47,347 bases of DNA, taken from Pseudomonadota bacterium. Lineage in GTDB: Bacteria > Pseudomonadota > Gammaproteobacteria > Pseudomonadales > Azotimanducaceae. The translations under genes were made by a program, and so were the position numbers. The DNA is taken from the NCBI GenBank assembly GCA_022571865.1, contig JACZXA010000007.1, positions 1 to 47,347 on the forward strand. The letters run 5' to 3'. Position 1 is the first letter of the stretch; each line of letters begins with the position of its first letter. This document shows positions 23,233 through 32,686 of the stretch, one piece after another. A model generated the notes under the pieces. That model ran no database searches. It worked only from the letters and a program-made list of their open reading frames with translations, and had not been told where the DNA came from.

Positions 23233-24923
23233 TGAACCGCATCGGCATTCGCCTCGGACAATAGCGTGCGGGCATAGTCCCGGGACTCCTGGGTAACGTC
23301 CGCTCCCGCCAGCATGCGGGCCAGTTCGTCGATTCGCGTATCCTCGGCCAACGGCTCTATGTGGGTGTCCTGCTTTGCGTCTTTGTGTACGCGTAAATGG
23401 CGCTGTCCAAGCGCCGCTACCTGCGGAGCGTGGGTTACGCAGATTACCTGAGTATGCTCGGCCAGCGCGCGCAGCAGGCGACCGACCACGTCTGCGGTGG
23501 TGCCGCCCACGCCGATGTCCGCTTCGTCCAGTACCAGGCAAGGCAAAGCCGTTTTCTCGGCGGCAACAACCTGTATGGCCAGGCTGATTCGTGCTCGCTC
23601 CCCACCTGAGGCAATTTTACTCAAGGGTGCGCCGGGATAGTTGGGGTTTGTGACGATGTGAAACTCCACCGATTCGAGCCCGCGCTCCGATTCCGCTTCC
23701 GAAAAACTCAGATTCAACTCACCACCCTCGATGCCGAGGGTTTTGATGCAGCTGCTAACGGCGGTTGCGAAACTGTTGGCGGCGCTACGGCGTTGTCCGG
23801 AAACCACCTTGGCGCGTTTTCTGTAGGCTGCCTCGTGTTGCTGGGCGGATTCTGCCAGCGCGACAAAGGCGGTTTTGTCCGTAGAGATCTCGTCGAGTTC
23901 GACTTGTAGTTTACCATAGTGGCTGGCGAGGTCCGGGGGCGCCACTTGATGCTTGCGGGAGAGATCGTGCACCAGAGCCAGCCGCACATCGATGGTGGTC
24001 AGATATTCGGGGTTCACTTCCAATGAGTCGTCGTAACCGCGCAGGTCGCGTACCGCGTCGTCGATCAAAGCCAGTGCAGAATTGAGGAACTCCCGGGCGG
24101 CGACGAGTTGTGGCTGGTCGTCATCGATTCCTTCAAGGGCGCGCAAAGTTCGACCAACTGGATCCATATCTTCGAGTGTAGTCAGTGAATCCGCGACGAT
24201 TCCTCGCAGGTCCTGTGCTTGGTTCAAGCGCTTGTGTTCCTTCTCTATGCGCTCGAATTCGCCTTCTGCCAAGGCAAGCGTTGCAAGCTCTTCGAGCTGA
24301 TAGTTGAGCAAGGAAGCTCGGTCTTCTTTACTGGCGAGGAGGTCGCGCAACCTGTCTGCCGCCGCGAGATCATCGCGCCAGGCACGGTAGCTCACCCGCA
24401 TTGCGTGGAGATCGGTTTCTTTGACACCGTAGTCGTCGAGAAGCCTCAGCTGCACATCTTTGTTCGCAAGCCGCTGGTTTTCGTGCTGAGAATGGATGTC
24501 GAGAAGTCCTTCGGTGAAAGTGCGTAATACCTGGCGAGTCACGGGGGTGCCGTTGATGAAAGCTCGCGAGCGCCCATCGCGGCTGACGATACGCCGCACC
24601 AGGCAACGGCCGGGTTGGTCCTCGTCACATAGCGCAAGCTCCGAGAGATAGGCAAAGGCGTCTGTGGTCTCGGCCAACTCGAATTCCGCGCTGACATCGG
24701 CGCGCTGGGCACCAGGACGGATAACTTCGGTGTTGGCCCGCTCGCCGATCACCAGACCGAGGGCGCTGAGTAAGATGGACTTACCGGCGCCGGATTCCCC
24801 GGTGATCACCGTCAGACCAGGGGTCAGATCGATGTCGAGGAATGAAACCAGGGCAAAATCTCTGATAGTGAGCTGTTTGAGCGTGGCCTGTCGCGTTGCT
24901 GCGATTTTTTTTGCTTTTGTCAT
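23229..24923 (-). CDS. recN: DNA repair protein RecN
   Basis: A 564-residue SMC-like ATPase that helps repair double-strand breaks. The Walker A site is ITGESGAGKSILLSALGLVI near the N-terminus. Long coiled-coil segments occupy the middle. The ABC signature LSKIASGGERARISLAIQVV and the Walker B LPCLVLDEADIGVGG lie in the C-terminal third, followed by VICVTHAPQVAALGQ with the switch histidine. Length and order match the family. The end overlaps a CTAG hairpin repeat. In E. coli recN belongs to the SOS response, but I see no clear LexA box upstream here. Confidence 0.96.
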   Translation of the reverse strand: MTKAKKIAATRQATLKQLTIRDFALVSFLDIDLTPGLTVITGESGAGKSILLSALGLVIGERANTEVIRPGAQRADVSAEFELAETTDAFAYLSELALCDEDQPGRCLVRRIVSRDGRSRAFINGTPVTRQVLRTFTEGLLDIHSQHENQRLANKDVQLRLLDDYGVKETDLHAMRVSYRAWRDDLAAADRLRDLLASKEDRASLLNYQLEELATLALAEGEFERIEKEHKRLNQAQDLRGIVADSLTTLEDMDPVGRTLRALEGIDDDQPQLVAAREFLNSALALIDDAVRDLRGYDDSLEVNPEYLTTIDVRLALVHDLSRKHQVAPPDLASHYGKLQVELDEISTDKTAFVALAESAQQHEAAYRKRAKVVSGQRRSAANSFATAVSSCIKTLGIEGGELNLSFSEAESERGLESVEFHIVTNPNYPGAPLSKIASGGERARISLAIQVVAAEKTALPCLVLDEADIGVGGTTADVVGRLLRALAEHTQVICVTHAPQVAALGQRHLRVHKDAKQDTHIEPLAEDTRIDELARMLAGADVTQESRDYARTLLSEANADAVH

Positions 24924-25118
24924 TGCCGCCGATTGTCGTAATTACAGGTGTTAGATCAAACCATCAAGCCTAATATGCGCCTGGGATGCCTGGCTGATGT
25001 GGGATCATGAGCCTGGGCCGTGTCCGAGAATACGCATCGAGAAAATAGCACATTAAGAAGCGAAAATGCTTAAGACGCTGCCAAACTGTGTTTGCATGTG
25101 TAAAGTAACGTTAGGGAA

Positions 25119-26162
25119 ATGAAGAAGAAGACCGAAGAGCCAGTCGATAGCCGCGCCAAGCACCTGTTCAAGATGCTGGTGGAGAGGTACATATCCGAAG
25201 GTGTGCCGGTCGCCTCGAAGATGCTCGCCACCCAGCCCGGGGTGGATGTCAGTCCGGCCACCGTGCGTAACATCATGGCCGAATTCGAAGCGCAAGGACT
25301 GGTACGCTCGCCTCACACTTCGGCAGGTAAGATACCCACCGACTTGGGTTTGCGTTTTTTTGTGGATTCACTGTTGTCGATCCAGCCGCTGAACGAAGCC
25401 CAGGTTCATCAGGTGGAGCATGAGCTCAATCCGGATTTATCGCCCAAAGAACTAGTCGAATCGGCGTCTCTCCTTCTTTCTCACATCACCCATATGACCT
25501 GTGTCGTGACCCTGCCGAAGCGTGATCAGGTTGCGCTCAGGCAGGTCGAGTTTCTACCACTGGCGGGAAACCGACTGTTGGTCATTCTGGTTTTGAACGA
25601 CCGTGAGGTGCAGAACCGGGTGATTCATACCGATCGGGAATATGATGAAACCGAGCTCACCCAGGCTGCTAACTTCATCAATCGTGAATACGGTGGCCTC
25701 TCGCTGATGAGTATTCGAGAAGCGCTCCTCACAAGCATGCAGGAGGACAAGGATCGAATGAGCACTCTGATGCAGACAGCCCTCGATGTGGCGACACGCG
25801 CTTTCGAAGACATTGGAGATGATGATCATCAACAGCTCGTGGTGTCCGGGGAAACCAACCTCCTCGACATCACGGACGATACCAAAACCGTACGCACGCT
25901 GTTCGAAGCCTTTTCACGTAAAGGAGGCATTCTGCACCTCCTCGATCGCTGCCTCGATACCAACGGGATTCAGCTGTTCATCGGTGGAGAATCCGGCTAC
26001 GAACTCTTTGATGAATTGAGTCTGGTCACGTCCCCTTACGAAGTGAACGGGCAGCTGGCGGGCGTGCTGGGTGTACTCGGACCCACGCGGATGGCTTATC
26101 AGGATGTCATTCCGGTGGTGGACATCACCGCGCGGGTCCTTGGCGCGGCAATGAACTACTGA
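25119..26162 (+). CDS. hrcA: Heat-inducible transcription repressor HrcA
   Basis: A 347-residue repressor of heat-shock genes that binds the CIRCE operator with help from GroEL. The N-terminal winged helix is visible (AKHLFKMLVERYISEGVPVA, ATVRNIMAEFEAQGLVRSPH, TSAGKIPTDLGLRFFVD), followed by the GAF-like dimerisation domain and the C-terminal signature PTRMAYQDVIPVVD. The ribosome site is TTAGGG before ATG 25119. It heads the grpE-dnaK-dnaJ chaperone cluster. I find no CIRCE-like inverted repeat (TTAGCACTC-N9-GAGTGCTAA) in the upstream gaps of hrcA, grpE, dnaK or dnaJ, so its target operon may be elsewhere. Confidence 0.94.
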   Translation: MKKKTEEPVDSRAKHLFKMLVERYISEGVPVASKMLATQPGVDVSPATVRNIMAEFEAQGLVRSPHTSAGKIPTDLGLRFFVDSLLSIQPLNEAQVHQVEHELNPDLSPKELVESASLLLSHITHMTCVVTLPKRDQVALRQVEFLPLAGNRLLVILVLNDREVQNRVIHTDREYDETELTQAANFINREYGGLSLMSIREALLTSMQEDKDRMSTLMQTALDVATRAFEDIGDDDHQQLVVSGETNLLDITDDTKTVRTLFEAFSRKGGILHLLDRCLDTNGIQLFIGGESGYELFDELSLVTSPYEVNGQLAGVLGVLGPTRMAYQDVIPVVDITARVLGAAMNY

Positions 26163-26213
26163 AAATCCCCCGATTTTAATACCCGCGTACGTACCCACTC
26201 GGTCTGACGTGGT

Positions 26214-26242
26214 TTGAACGCTGCCTCTTGAATTTGTTATAC
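26214..26242 (+). promoter_or_regulatory. Sigma-70-type promoter ahead of grpE
   Basis: TTGAAC (26214-26219), a spacer of 17 bases and TTATAC (26237-26242) match the -35 and -10 consensus, 75 bases before grpE. The nested CTTGAA at 26227 has no matching sigma-32 -10 box at correct distance. Confidence 0.6.
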
Positions 26243-26317
26243 CCGGACATACATACCTCGATGAGCGCGAGCTAGCCGTTCGGGCCGACTTTTTGGCGAA
26301 ATGGAGCAGACCAGAAC

Positions 26318-27061
26318 ATGGCGGATGAAAAATCACCCGACGAAGAAGGTGTCGACAAGGCCTCAGAAGCGGGTGGAACGGATGCTGAGGTTGAGAAAGA
26401 GGAAAAGGCTGGAGGATCAGAGGAAGAGGAAGGATCAGAGGAAGAAGTAGAAAACGAAGAAGTTGCAAAGGAAGAAGTTGCAAAGGAAGAAGGAGAAGAG
26501 GAAGAAGGAGAAGAGGAAGATACCCCTGAAGCCGAGGCGGAAGACGAACCACCCACCGTCGAATCGCTGAGTGCCGCATTGGTAGAGGCTGAAACCAAAG
26601 TCGCAGAATTTAAGGATCAGGCGTTACGGGCGAAGGCCGATGTGGAGAATATTCGCCGGCGGGCGGCCCGGGATGTCGAGAATGCCCACAAATATGCACT
26701 CGAGAGAATGACTGGCGAGCTTCTGCCGGTGCTCGATAGCCTCGAAAAAGCTGTGGAGAGTGCGGCGATGGCAACCCAGGCCAGTGCCGTGGGCGAGGGT
26801 GTCGAGCTTTCCTTGAAGATGTTTCTCACCGCGCTGAGCCGGGTTGGAATTGAGCAACTCGATCCTCTGGGTGAGCCGTTTGATCCTCAATTCCATGAGG
26901 CACTCGCCATGGTTGAGAAGCCGGATAGCGAGCCGAATTCGGTCATGGAAGTCATCCAGCGCGGTTATTCGCTCAACGGGCGCCTGGTGCGCGCTGCGAA
27001 GGTTGTCGTCGTTAAGGCTGCCGGTGAGGATGAAGAATGTGCCGTGAATGCCGATGCGTGA
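26318..27061 (+). CDS. grpE: GrpE nucleotide exchange factor with long acidic N-terminus
   Basis: A 247-residue co-chaperone that releases ADP from DnaK. The family part begins at about residue 85 with a long helix (LVEAETKVAEFKDQALRAKA, DVENIRRRAARDVENAHKYA) and ends in the beta domain QRGYSLNGRLVRAAKVVVVK. The first 80 residues are unusually long and acidic, with Glu runs and near-identical short repeats (EEVAKEEVAKEEGEEEEGEE) encoded by repeated GAAGAAGG-type DNA, about 45 residues longer than typical GrpE. Such tracts arise by slippage and may vary between strains. It lies between hrcA and dnaK. Confidence 0.94.
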   Translation: MADEKSPDEEGVDKASEAGGTDAEVEKEEKAGGSEEEEGSEEEVENEEVAKEEVAKEEGEEEEGEEEDTPEAEAEDEPPTVESLSAALVEAETKVAEFKDQALRAKADVENIRRRAARDVENAHKYALERMTGELLPVLDSLEKAVESAAMATQASAVGEGVELSLKMFLTALSRVGIEQLDPLGEPFDPQFHEALAMVEKPDSEPNSVMEVIQRGYSLNGRLVRAAKVVVVKAAGEDEECAVNADA

Positions 27062-27119
27062 GCGTCGTGAGTGGATTAAGGGTTGAGAAAGCTTAAGAAG
27101 GCCAAATATAGCTAGTCGT

Positions 27120-27137
27120 GGAGGACTTGATTCCTCC
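27120..27137 (+). other. Hairpin in the dnaK leader
   Basis: GGAGGA and TCCTCC form six pairs with a six-base loop, 28 bases before the dnaK ATG. The GGAGGA arm could mimic a ribosome site. Its role is unknown. Confidence 0.35.
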
Positions 27138-27165
27138 GAGTAGAAAAGAATTGGAGATTAGAACA

Positions 27166-29100
27166 ATGGGCAAGATCATCGGCATTGACCTCGGTACCAC
27201 CAACTCCTGTGTGGCGGTGTTGGAAGGCAAGGAAGCCAAGGTCATCGAAAATTCCGAAGGGGATCGCACCACGCCGTCCGTCATCGCCTATGCGGAAGAC
27301 GGCGAAATTCTGGTTGGCCAGAGTGCCAAACGCCAGGCGGTCACCAACCCGGAAAATACCCTGTTTGCCGTTAAGCGGCTCATTGGCCGCAAGTTCAAAG
27401 ACGACGTGGTGCAGAAGGACATCAAGATGGTGCCCTACAAAATTACCGGGGCTAAAAACGGTGACGCCTGGATCGATGTGAAGGGCGAACATCTCGCACC
27501 GCCACAGATATCTGCGGAAGTCCTGAAAAAAATGAAAAAAACGGCGGAAGAATATCTCGGTGAACCCGTCACGGAAGCCGTGATCACGGTTCCTGCATAT
27601 TTCAACGACTCGCAACGCCAGGCCACCAAAGATGCAGGGCGCATTGCGGGTCTGGAGGTCAAACGCATCATCAATGAGCCGACCGCGGCGGCACTGGCGT
27701 ACGGGCTCGACAAGAACCGAGGCGACGCCAAGATTGTCGTCTACGACCTCGGTGGCGGGACGTTCGACATCTCGGTCATCGAGATTGCAGAGATCGACGG
27801 TGAGCACCAGTTCGAGGTGCTTTCGACCAACGGGGACACCTTCCTTGGTGGTGAAGATTTTGATCTGCGCATCATCGATTACCTGGCGGAGGAATTTAAA
27901 AAGGACAACAGTGTCGACCTGCACAAGGATCCGATGGCCCTGCAGCGCCTGAAAGACGCCGCGGAAAAAGCCAAGATCGAGTTGTCCTCCAGCCAGCAAA
28001 CTGAGATCAATCTACCCTACATTACGGCGGATCAGTCGGGGCCGAAACACCTCGTGTTGAAGCTCACCCGGGCGAAGCTCGAATCCCTGGTGGAAGAACT
28101 GGTGGAGCGAACGATCGGCCCATGCCGCATTGCCATGCAGGACGCAGGGTTGAAGTCGAGCGATATCGACGATGTGATCCTCGTTGGCGGGCAAACGCGG
28201 ATGCCACTGGTGCAGGAAAAAGTGAAAGACTTTTTCGGCAAGGAAGCGCGCAAGGACGTCAACGCGGACGAAGCGGTGGCTATCGGCGCATGTATTCAAG
28301 CGGCGGTTCTTGCCGGGGACGTGACGGATGTGCTGCTGCTCGATGTAACGCCGCTATCACTGGGTATCGAAACTCTGGGCGGGGTAATGAGTGCGCTCAT
28401 CGAAAAGAACACCACCATCCCGACGAAGAAACAACAGGTATTTTCAACAGCGGATGACAACCAGACGGCTGTAACCATTCACGTGTTACAAGGCGAACGG
28501 AAACAGGCGGCACAGAACAAGTCGCTCGGCAGGTTTGATCTGCAGGATATTCCACCGGCGCCGCGAGGGCTCCCTCAGATTGAGGTGAGCTTCGATATAG
28601 ATGCCAATGGGATTCTCAATGTTTCGGCGAAGGACAAAGCAACCGGCAAGAAACAGTCCATCGAGATCAAAGCGTCCAGCGGGTTGTCGGAGGATGAAAT
28701 CGACCAGATGGTTCATGATGCCGAAGCACACGCTGAGGAAGATCAGAAGTTCGAAGAGCTGGTGATTTTGCGCAACCAGGCGGACAGTCTCGTTCACGGC
28801 GCCCGTAAGGCCGTAATCGACGCGGGCGACAAAGCGACGGATGATGAGAAAGAAGCGATCGAGAGTGCAGCCGTTGCTTTGGAAGAAGCGCTGAAAAACG
28901 GCGACAAGGAAGACATCGAAGCGAAGATTCAGACGCTCTCCGAGGCGTCCGGCAGCCTTGCCCAGAAGATGTATGCAGAAGCCGAACAAGCCGAGGCGGG
29001 TGCTGACGAGGGGTCTTCAGATGATGCCGATACCGGCGGTGATGGTGATACGGTGGACGCGGAGTTCGAAGAGGTCGAAGACGATAAGGCCGAAAAGTAA
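27166..29100 (+). CDS. dnaK: Chaperone protein DnaK (Hsp70)
   Basis: A 644-residue Hsp70 chaperone that binds unfolded peptides in an ATP-driven cycle with DnaJ and GrpE. The nucleotide domain has [54 protein letters not shown] and [17 protein letters not shown]. The substrate domain starts after [16 protein letters not shown], and the C-terminus ends in an acidic tail ([15 protein letters not shown]). The start at [10 protein letters not shown] is supported by GGAG; 16 more open codons upstream are not family-like. The length equals E. coli DnaK within a few residues. Confidence 0.98.
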   Translation: MGKIIGIDLGTTNSCVAVLEGKEAKVIENSEGDRTTPSVIAYAEDGEILVGQSAKRQAVTNPENTLFAVKRLIGRKFKDDVVQKDIKMVPYKITGAKNGDAWIDVKGEHLAPPQISAEVLKKMKKTAEEYLGEPVTEAVITVPAYFNDSQRQATKDAGRIAGLEVKRIINEPTAAALAYGLDKNRGDAKIVVYDLGGGTFDISVIEIAEIDGEHQFEVLSTNGDTFLGGEDFDLRIIDYLAEEFKKDNSVDLHKDPMALQRLKDAAEKAKIELSSSQQTEINLPYITADQSGPKHLVLKLTRAKLESLVEELVERTIGPCRIAMQDAGLKSSDIDDVILVGGQTRMPLVQEKVKDFFGKEARKDVNADEAVAIGACIQAAVLAGDVTDVLLLDVTPLSLGIETLGGVMSALIEKNTTIPTKKQQVFSTADDNQTAVTIHVLQGERKQAAQNKSLGRFDLQDIPPAPRGLPQIEVSFDIDANGILNVSAKDKATGKKQSIEIKASSGLSEDEIDQMVHDAEAHAEEDQKFEELVILRNQADSLVHGARKAVIDAGDKATDDEKEAIESAAVALEEALKNGDKEDIEAKIQTLSEASGSLAQKMYAEAEQAEAGADEGSSDDADTGGDGDTVDAEFEEVEDDKAEK

Positions 29101-29131
29101 GCAAAAGGTTGAATGACTGGTAATTGTACCG

Positions 29132-29160
29132 ACGCACGCGCTTTGCGTGCGTTGCTTTGT
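29132..29160 (+). terminator. Hairpin between dnaK and dnaJ (partial terminator)
   Basis: ACGCACGC and GCGTGCGT form an eight-pair stem with a five-base loop (GCTTT), followed by TGCTTTGTTT. The T run is interrupted, so partial termination or transcript-end protection, lowering dnaJ relative to dnaK, is likely. Confidence 0.6.
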
Positions 29161-29227
29161 TTAGCCAGGCAGCAGCCGAGGGTCATGCAAGGCCTTGGTT
29201 CGCAGGTTGGATGCTACTGGTTGATAA

Positions 29228-30364
29228 ATGGCAAAACGTGATTATTACGATGTGCTGGGAGTAGGCCGAGACGCCCCGGAAGCGGACGTCAAGAAGGCCT
29301 ATCGCCGGCTTGCCATGAAATATCATCCCGACCGTAATCCTGACGATGTCAGAGCAGAAGAGAAGTTCAAAGAAGCGACCGAGGCGTACAAGGTGCTTAC
29401 CGACGAGGACAAACGCCGCACCTATGACCGATTCGGGCACGCCGGGGTGGATGCGAGTGCCGGGGGTATGGGGGGCGGTTTCGAGAACACCAGCTTCGGC
29501 GACATCTTCAGCGACGTTTTCGGCGATATCTTCGGAGGTGCCTCCGCCGGTGGTCGGGCCCGTACCTCGGCTCATCGTGGAGCCGATTTGCGTTACGCGC
29601 TCGATCTGGATCTCGAGCAGGCCGTTATCGGTGATACCATCGAAATCAAGGTTCCGGTGCTCTCGGCCTGTGACAAATGTGACGGCTCGGGGGCAAAGTC
29701 GGGCACCGGGCCAAGCACCTGCCCCGACTGTAAGGGCGCGGGCCAGATACGCGTTGCGCAAGGGTTCTTCTCGCTGCAGCAAACCTGTCCTCGATGTCGG
29801 GGCGCAGGCCAGGTCATCAAAGATCCCTGCGGAAATTGCGGTGGTGCGGGACGGGTAGAGAAGCGTAAGACACTCTCGGTGAAGATCCCGGGGGGTGTGG
29901 ACGTCGGCGACCGCATCCGCCTGGCGGGTGAAGGGGAAGCGGGTATCAATGGCGGGCCTTCAGGTGATCTCTATGTGCAGATCGAGGTGCGTGAGCACCC
30001 GATCTTCCGTCGTGACGGTAAGAATTTGTACTGTGAGGTACCGATATCGTTTGTCGATGCGGCGCTAGGGGGAGATCTGGAAGTGCCGACGCTCGCTGGC
30101 CGGGTGAAACTGAAGATTCCATCGGAAACCCAGACTGGAAAACTATTTCGGCTGCGCGGTAAAGGAGTCACCCCCGTGCGTGGTGGTGGCGTGGGAGATC
30201 TACTCTGTCGCATATTGGTCGAAACGCCAGTCAAACTATCCGATAAGCAAAAGAAATTGCTAAAGGATTTTCGCACGAGCCTCGCCGAGGGCGGCAGCAA
30301 ACACTCGCCCCAGGAAAGCTCCTGGTTTAAGTCCGTGAAGGACTTCTTCGATAGATTAAGATAA
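29228..30364 (+). CDS. dnaJ: Chaperone protein DnaJ (Hsp40)
   Basis: A 378-residue co-chaperone that delivers substrates to DnaK and stimulates its ATPase. The J domain (residues 1-70) contains the HPD motif in [10 protein letters not shown] Gly/Phe-rich linker ([20 protein letters not shown]) follows. The zinc-binding region has all four CxxCxGxG units: [24 protein letters not shown] and CGNCGGAG. The C-terminal substrate domains end in a polar tail. Length and order are normal. dapB follows 42 bases later on the same strand. Confidence 0.98.
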   Translation: MAKRDYYDVLGVGRDAPEADVKKAYRRLAMKYHPDRNPDDVRAEEKFKEATEAYKVLTDEDKRRTYDRFGHAGVDASAGGMGGGFENTSFGDIFSDVFGDIFGGASAGGRARTSAHRGADLRYALDLDLEQAVIGDTIEIKVPVLSACDKCDGSGAKSGTGPSTCPDCKGAGQIRVAQGFFSLQQTCPRCRGAGQVIKDPCGNCGGAGRVEKRKTLSVKIPGGVDVGDRIRLAGEGEAGINGGPSGDLYVQIEVREHPIFRRDGKNLYCEVPISFVDAALGGDLEVPTLAGRVKLKIPSETQTGKLFRLRGKGVTPVRGGGVGDLLCRILVETPVKLSDKQKKLLKDFRTSLAEGGSKHSPQESSWFKSVKDFFDRLR

Positions 30365-30405
30365 GCGCCCGCACGATCGCTCGTTGTTTTTTTGAAGGGG
30401 GATGA

Positions 30406-31212
30406 ATGACGCGTATCGCAGTGACCGGCGCGGCCGGTCGAATGGGTAAAACGCTGGTTCAGGCTATTCACAAAGGGGCGGATGTCACCTTAGCTGCTGC
30501 TTTTGAGCGCGCTGACTCGAGCCTGATTGGTGTTGACGTCGGTGAGCTTGCCGGAATCGGAAACATCGATGTGAAGCTTTCTACGGACCCATCGGCCGAA
30601 CTCGACCGTTTCGATACTCTGATCGATTTCAGTATTCCGGACGCGGCGTTGAGCGCGGTCAGCACCTGCGCGCAAGCCGGTAAGCGGCTTGTGATCGGCA
30701 CGACTGGATTCGACGATGCCGGATTGGCGGCCATCCGCGCAGCAGCCGAGATGACGCCGATCATGATGGCTCCGAACATGAGTGTAGGGATCAACCTGTG
30801 TTTCAAACTGATCGAGATGGCGGCCCTGGTGCTCGGGGATGATGTGGATGTCGAAATCATCGAAGCCCACCATCGTCACAAAATCGATGCGCCATCCGGA
30901 ACTGCCCTGCGGATGGGTGAGATTGTCAGCCGGGTTCTTGATCGCAATTTCGCGGAGGTGTCCGTGTTCGGTCGCGAGGGAACCGTTGGCGAAAGGGATC
31001 GGCGTAGTATCGGCTTCTCGAGCGTTCGTGCCGGGGACATCGTGGGGGAACACACCGTGATGTATGCAGGCAATGGCGAGCGGATAGAGATTACCCATCG
31101 TGCCAGCAGCCGCTCGAATTTTGCCGAAGGAGCGTTACGGGCGGCAAAATTTCTGGAAAACCGGTCCAACGGCCTCTTTGATATGCAGGATGTGCTGGGC
31201 ATCAAGAGTTGA
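30406..31212 (+). CDS. dapB: 4-hydroxy-tetrahydrodipicolinate reductase
   Basis: A 268-residue NAD(P)H-dependent reductase of the lysine and diaminopimelate pathway. The Rossmann motif is VTGAAGRMGKTLV at the N-terminus. Catalytic segments are VIGTTGFDDAGL, MMAPNMSVGINLC with the conserved Asn, and EAHHRHKIDAPSGTALRMGE with the His pair and the Lys-Asp-Ala-Pro-Ser loop. The C-terminal GLFDMQDVLGI is conserved. GAAGGGGG ribosome site precedes ATG 30406. A hairpin terminator follows the gene, separating it from carAB. Confidence 0.96.
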   Translation: MTRIAVTGAAGRMGKTLVQAIHKGADVTLAAAFERADSSLIGVDVGELAGIGNIDVKLSTDPSAELDRFDTLIDFSIPDAALSAVSTCAQAGKRLVIGTTGFDDAGLAAIRAAAEMTPIMMAPNMSVGINLCFKLIEMAALVLGDDVDVEIIEAHHRHKIDAPSGTALRMGEIVSRVLDRNFAEVSVFGREGTVGERDRRSIGFSSVRAGDIVGEHTVMYAGNGERIEITHRASSRSNFAEGALRAAKFLENRSNGLFDMQDVLGIKS

Positions 31213-31238
31213 GTTGAGTAGACTACGCCCCGGGAAAT

Positions 31239-31294
31239 AAGGCGAGATCGAAGGCGTCCCTTAAAGTGGGGTAGCGAATCGACCTCGCCTTTTT
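31239..31294 (+). terminator. Rho-independent terminator after dapB
   Basis: AAGGCGAG-A-TCGA (31239-31251) pairs with TCGA-C-CTCGCCTT (31279-31291) around an internal segment of about 27 bases, with one mismatch, and the stem runs into TTTTT. Confidence 0.75.
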
Positions 31295-31468
31295 GTAAGC
31301 GTCCCTGATGGGCGCCAGTTGGTGCCTGTCCAGACCTGTGACCGCGGAATGCGGGAACTTCCGGTTAGAAACTTCGAAGAAGTTTCCTGGCAGATTCGGA
31401 CGGGCACTGGCGCGATGGACATGGATGCCCGCTACGTACGTACTACGTTCGCATCTTTCGGAAGGAAA

Positions 31469-31516
31469 ATGCGAGTCTTACGGAGTCAGACGACGGAAGA
31501 AACTGCTCTCGATTGA
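31469..31516 (+). CDS. Putative carAB leader peptide (15 residues)
   Basis: The frame MRVLRSQTTEETALD follows GGAAGGAAA at ideal spacing and ends in TGA inside a short hairpin, 42 bases before carA. Two arginines occur in the first five codons. The arrangement looks like a translated leader that could control carAB by stalling, but no canonical attenuator with a T run follows, so the role is speculative. Confidence 0.35.
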   Translation: MRVLRSQTTEETALD

Positions 31517-31558
31517 GAGGGCAATTTCTGGACAAGATAGCTAACCTGGGAAGAAGTA

Positions 31559-32686
31559 TTGATACCGGCGTTGCTCGCCCTCGAAGACGGCAGTTTATTC
31601 CGCGGTCAGTCCGTTGGTGTAACCGGAATGTCGGTGGGAGAAGTCGTTTTTAATACGGCGATGACCGGATATCAGGAAATACTCACCGATCCTTCCTATG
31701 CCCGCCAGATCATCACGTTTACCTATCCGCAGATCGGCAATACGGGCGTAAATCTCGAAGACGTTGAATCCGACAAGATCTGGGCGAGTGGGCTGGTCGT
31801 GCGCCAACTTCCCCGACAGGGTAGCAACTGGCGCATGCGGCTGAGTTTGAGGGAATATTTGACCCAGCAAGGCATTGTGGCGATTGCCGATGTCGATACC
31901 CGCCGGTTGACCAAGCTGATACGGAGCAAGGGAGCGCTCTCGGGGTGTATTGCGGCAGGAGAAGAACTGACCGAGACGGCAACCCTTGCGGCGGCAAGGG
32001 GATTTCCCGGGTTGATGGGTATGGACCTGGCCAAGGAGGTAACGCGTAGCGACACGGTTGGCTGGGACGAGAGTACCTGGGATCCGGGCACGGGTTACGG
32101 TAAGCGGAGCTCGGAAAAATTTCATGTGGTTGCCTATGATTTCGGCGTGAAGCGCAACATATTGCGTATGCTCGCGGAGCGTGGATGCCGCTTGACGGTG
32201 GTTCCGGCGACAACGACTGCGGCCGATGTGCTGGCGCTCGCGCCTGACGGCGTTTTCCTTTCCAACGGCCCTGGCGACCCGGAGCCGTGCGATTACGCGA
32301 TAAAAGCCATTGCTGAACTGTTGGAAGAAGCCCTGCCGATTTTTGGCATCTGTCTCGGCCACCAGTTGCTGTGTCTGGCCAGTGGCGCGCGAACGATAAA
32401 AATGCGCCATGGACACCACGGAGCAAACCATCCGGTCAAGGATCTGCGAACCGATGCGGTCATCATCACGAGTCAGAACCATGGTTTTGCCGTTGACATC
32501 GAAAGCCTGCCTGCTTGTGTCGAGGTAACCCACCTATCGCTCTTCGATGGCACCTTGCAGGGGATTCGTCGTTCCGACAAGCCGGCATTCAGTTTTCAGG
32601 GGCATCCGGAAGCGAGCCCCGGTCCCCATGACTGCGCTTACCTTTTTGATGAGTTCATCGAATTGATGGAGGCGCGAGTTGCCTAG
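31559..32686 (+). CDS. carA: Carbamoyl-phosphate synthase small subunit (glutaminase)
   Basis: A 375-residue glutamine amidotransferase subunit that supplies ammonia to CarB for carbamoyl phosphate, used in arginine and pyrimidine synthesis. The N-terminal domain begins [19 protein letters not shown] with [20 protein letters not shown]. The amidotransferase triad is Cys in [13 protein letters not shown], and His and Glu in [13 protein letters not shown]. The start is TTG 31559 with GGGAAGAAG before it; no ATG or GTG fits the family N-terminus. It overlaps carB by eight bases. Confidence 0.96.
   Translation: MIPALLALEDGSLFRGQSVGVTGMSVGEVVFNTAMTGYQEILTDPSYARQIITFTYPQIGNTGVNLEDVESDKIWASGLVVRQLPRQGSNWRMRLSLREYLTQQGIVAIADVDTRRLTKLIRSKGALSGCIAAGEELTETATLAAARGFPGLMGMDLAKEVTRSDTVGWDESTWDPGTGYGKRSSEKFHVVAYDFGVKRNILRMLAERGCRLTVVPATTTAADVLALAPDGVFLSNGPGDPEPCDYAIKAIAELLEEALPIFGICLGHQLLCLASGARTIKMRHGHHGANHPVKDLRTDAVIITSQNHGFAVDIESLPACVEVTHLSLFDGTLQGIRRSDKPAFSFQGHPEASPGPHDCAYLFDEFIELMEARVA

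Larger units (their letters stand above)
31213..31558 (+). promoter_or_regulatory. carAB leader region
   Basis: The 346 bases between dapB and carA hold the dapB terminator at the start and, near carA, a 15-codon reading frame with a strong ribosome site (31469-31516) and a CTCTC-GATT-GAGAG hairpin (31506-31519) that overlaps its stop. No longer gene is apparent. Control of carAB by arginine and pyrimidines is usual in gammaproteobacteria; which mechanism acts here cannot be read directly. Confidence 0.5.

Noticed and set aside
24924-25000. Possible LexA box upstream of recN (CTGT on the minus strand followed by an AT-rich spacer)
   Set aside because: The second half reads CAAT where ACAG is needed, so it lacks the symmetric CTGT-N8-ACAG form.
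26227-26260. CTTGAA upstream of grpE as a sigma-32 promoter
   Set aside because: The nearest CCC-containing box is only nine bases away; sigma-32 needs about 13-17 bases. A 17-base-spaced sigma-70 pair explains the site better.
27112-27999. 295-codon open frame on the minus strand opposite dnaK
   Set aside because: It is antisense to the conserved DnaK ATPase domain; long antisense frames are expected opposite dnaK.
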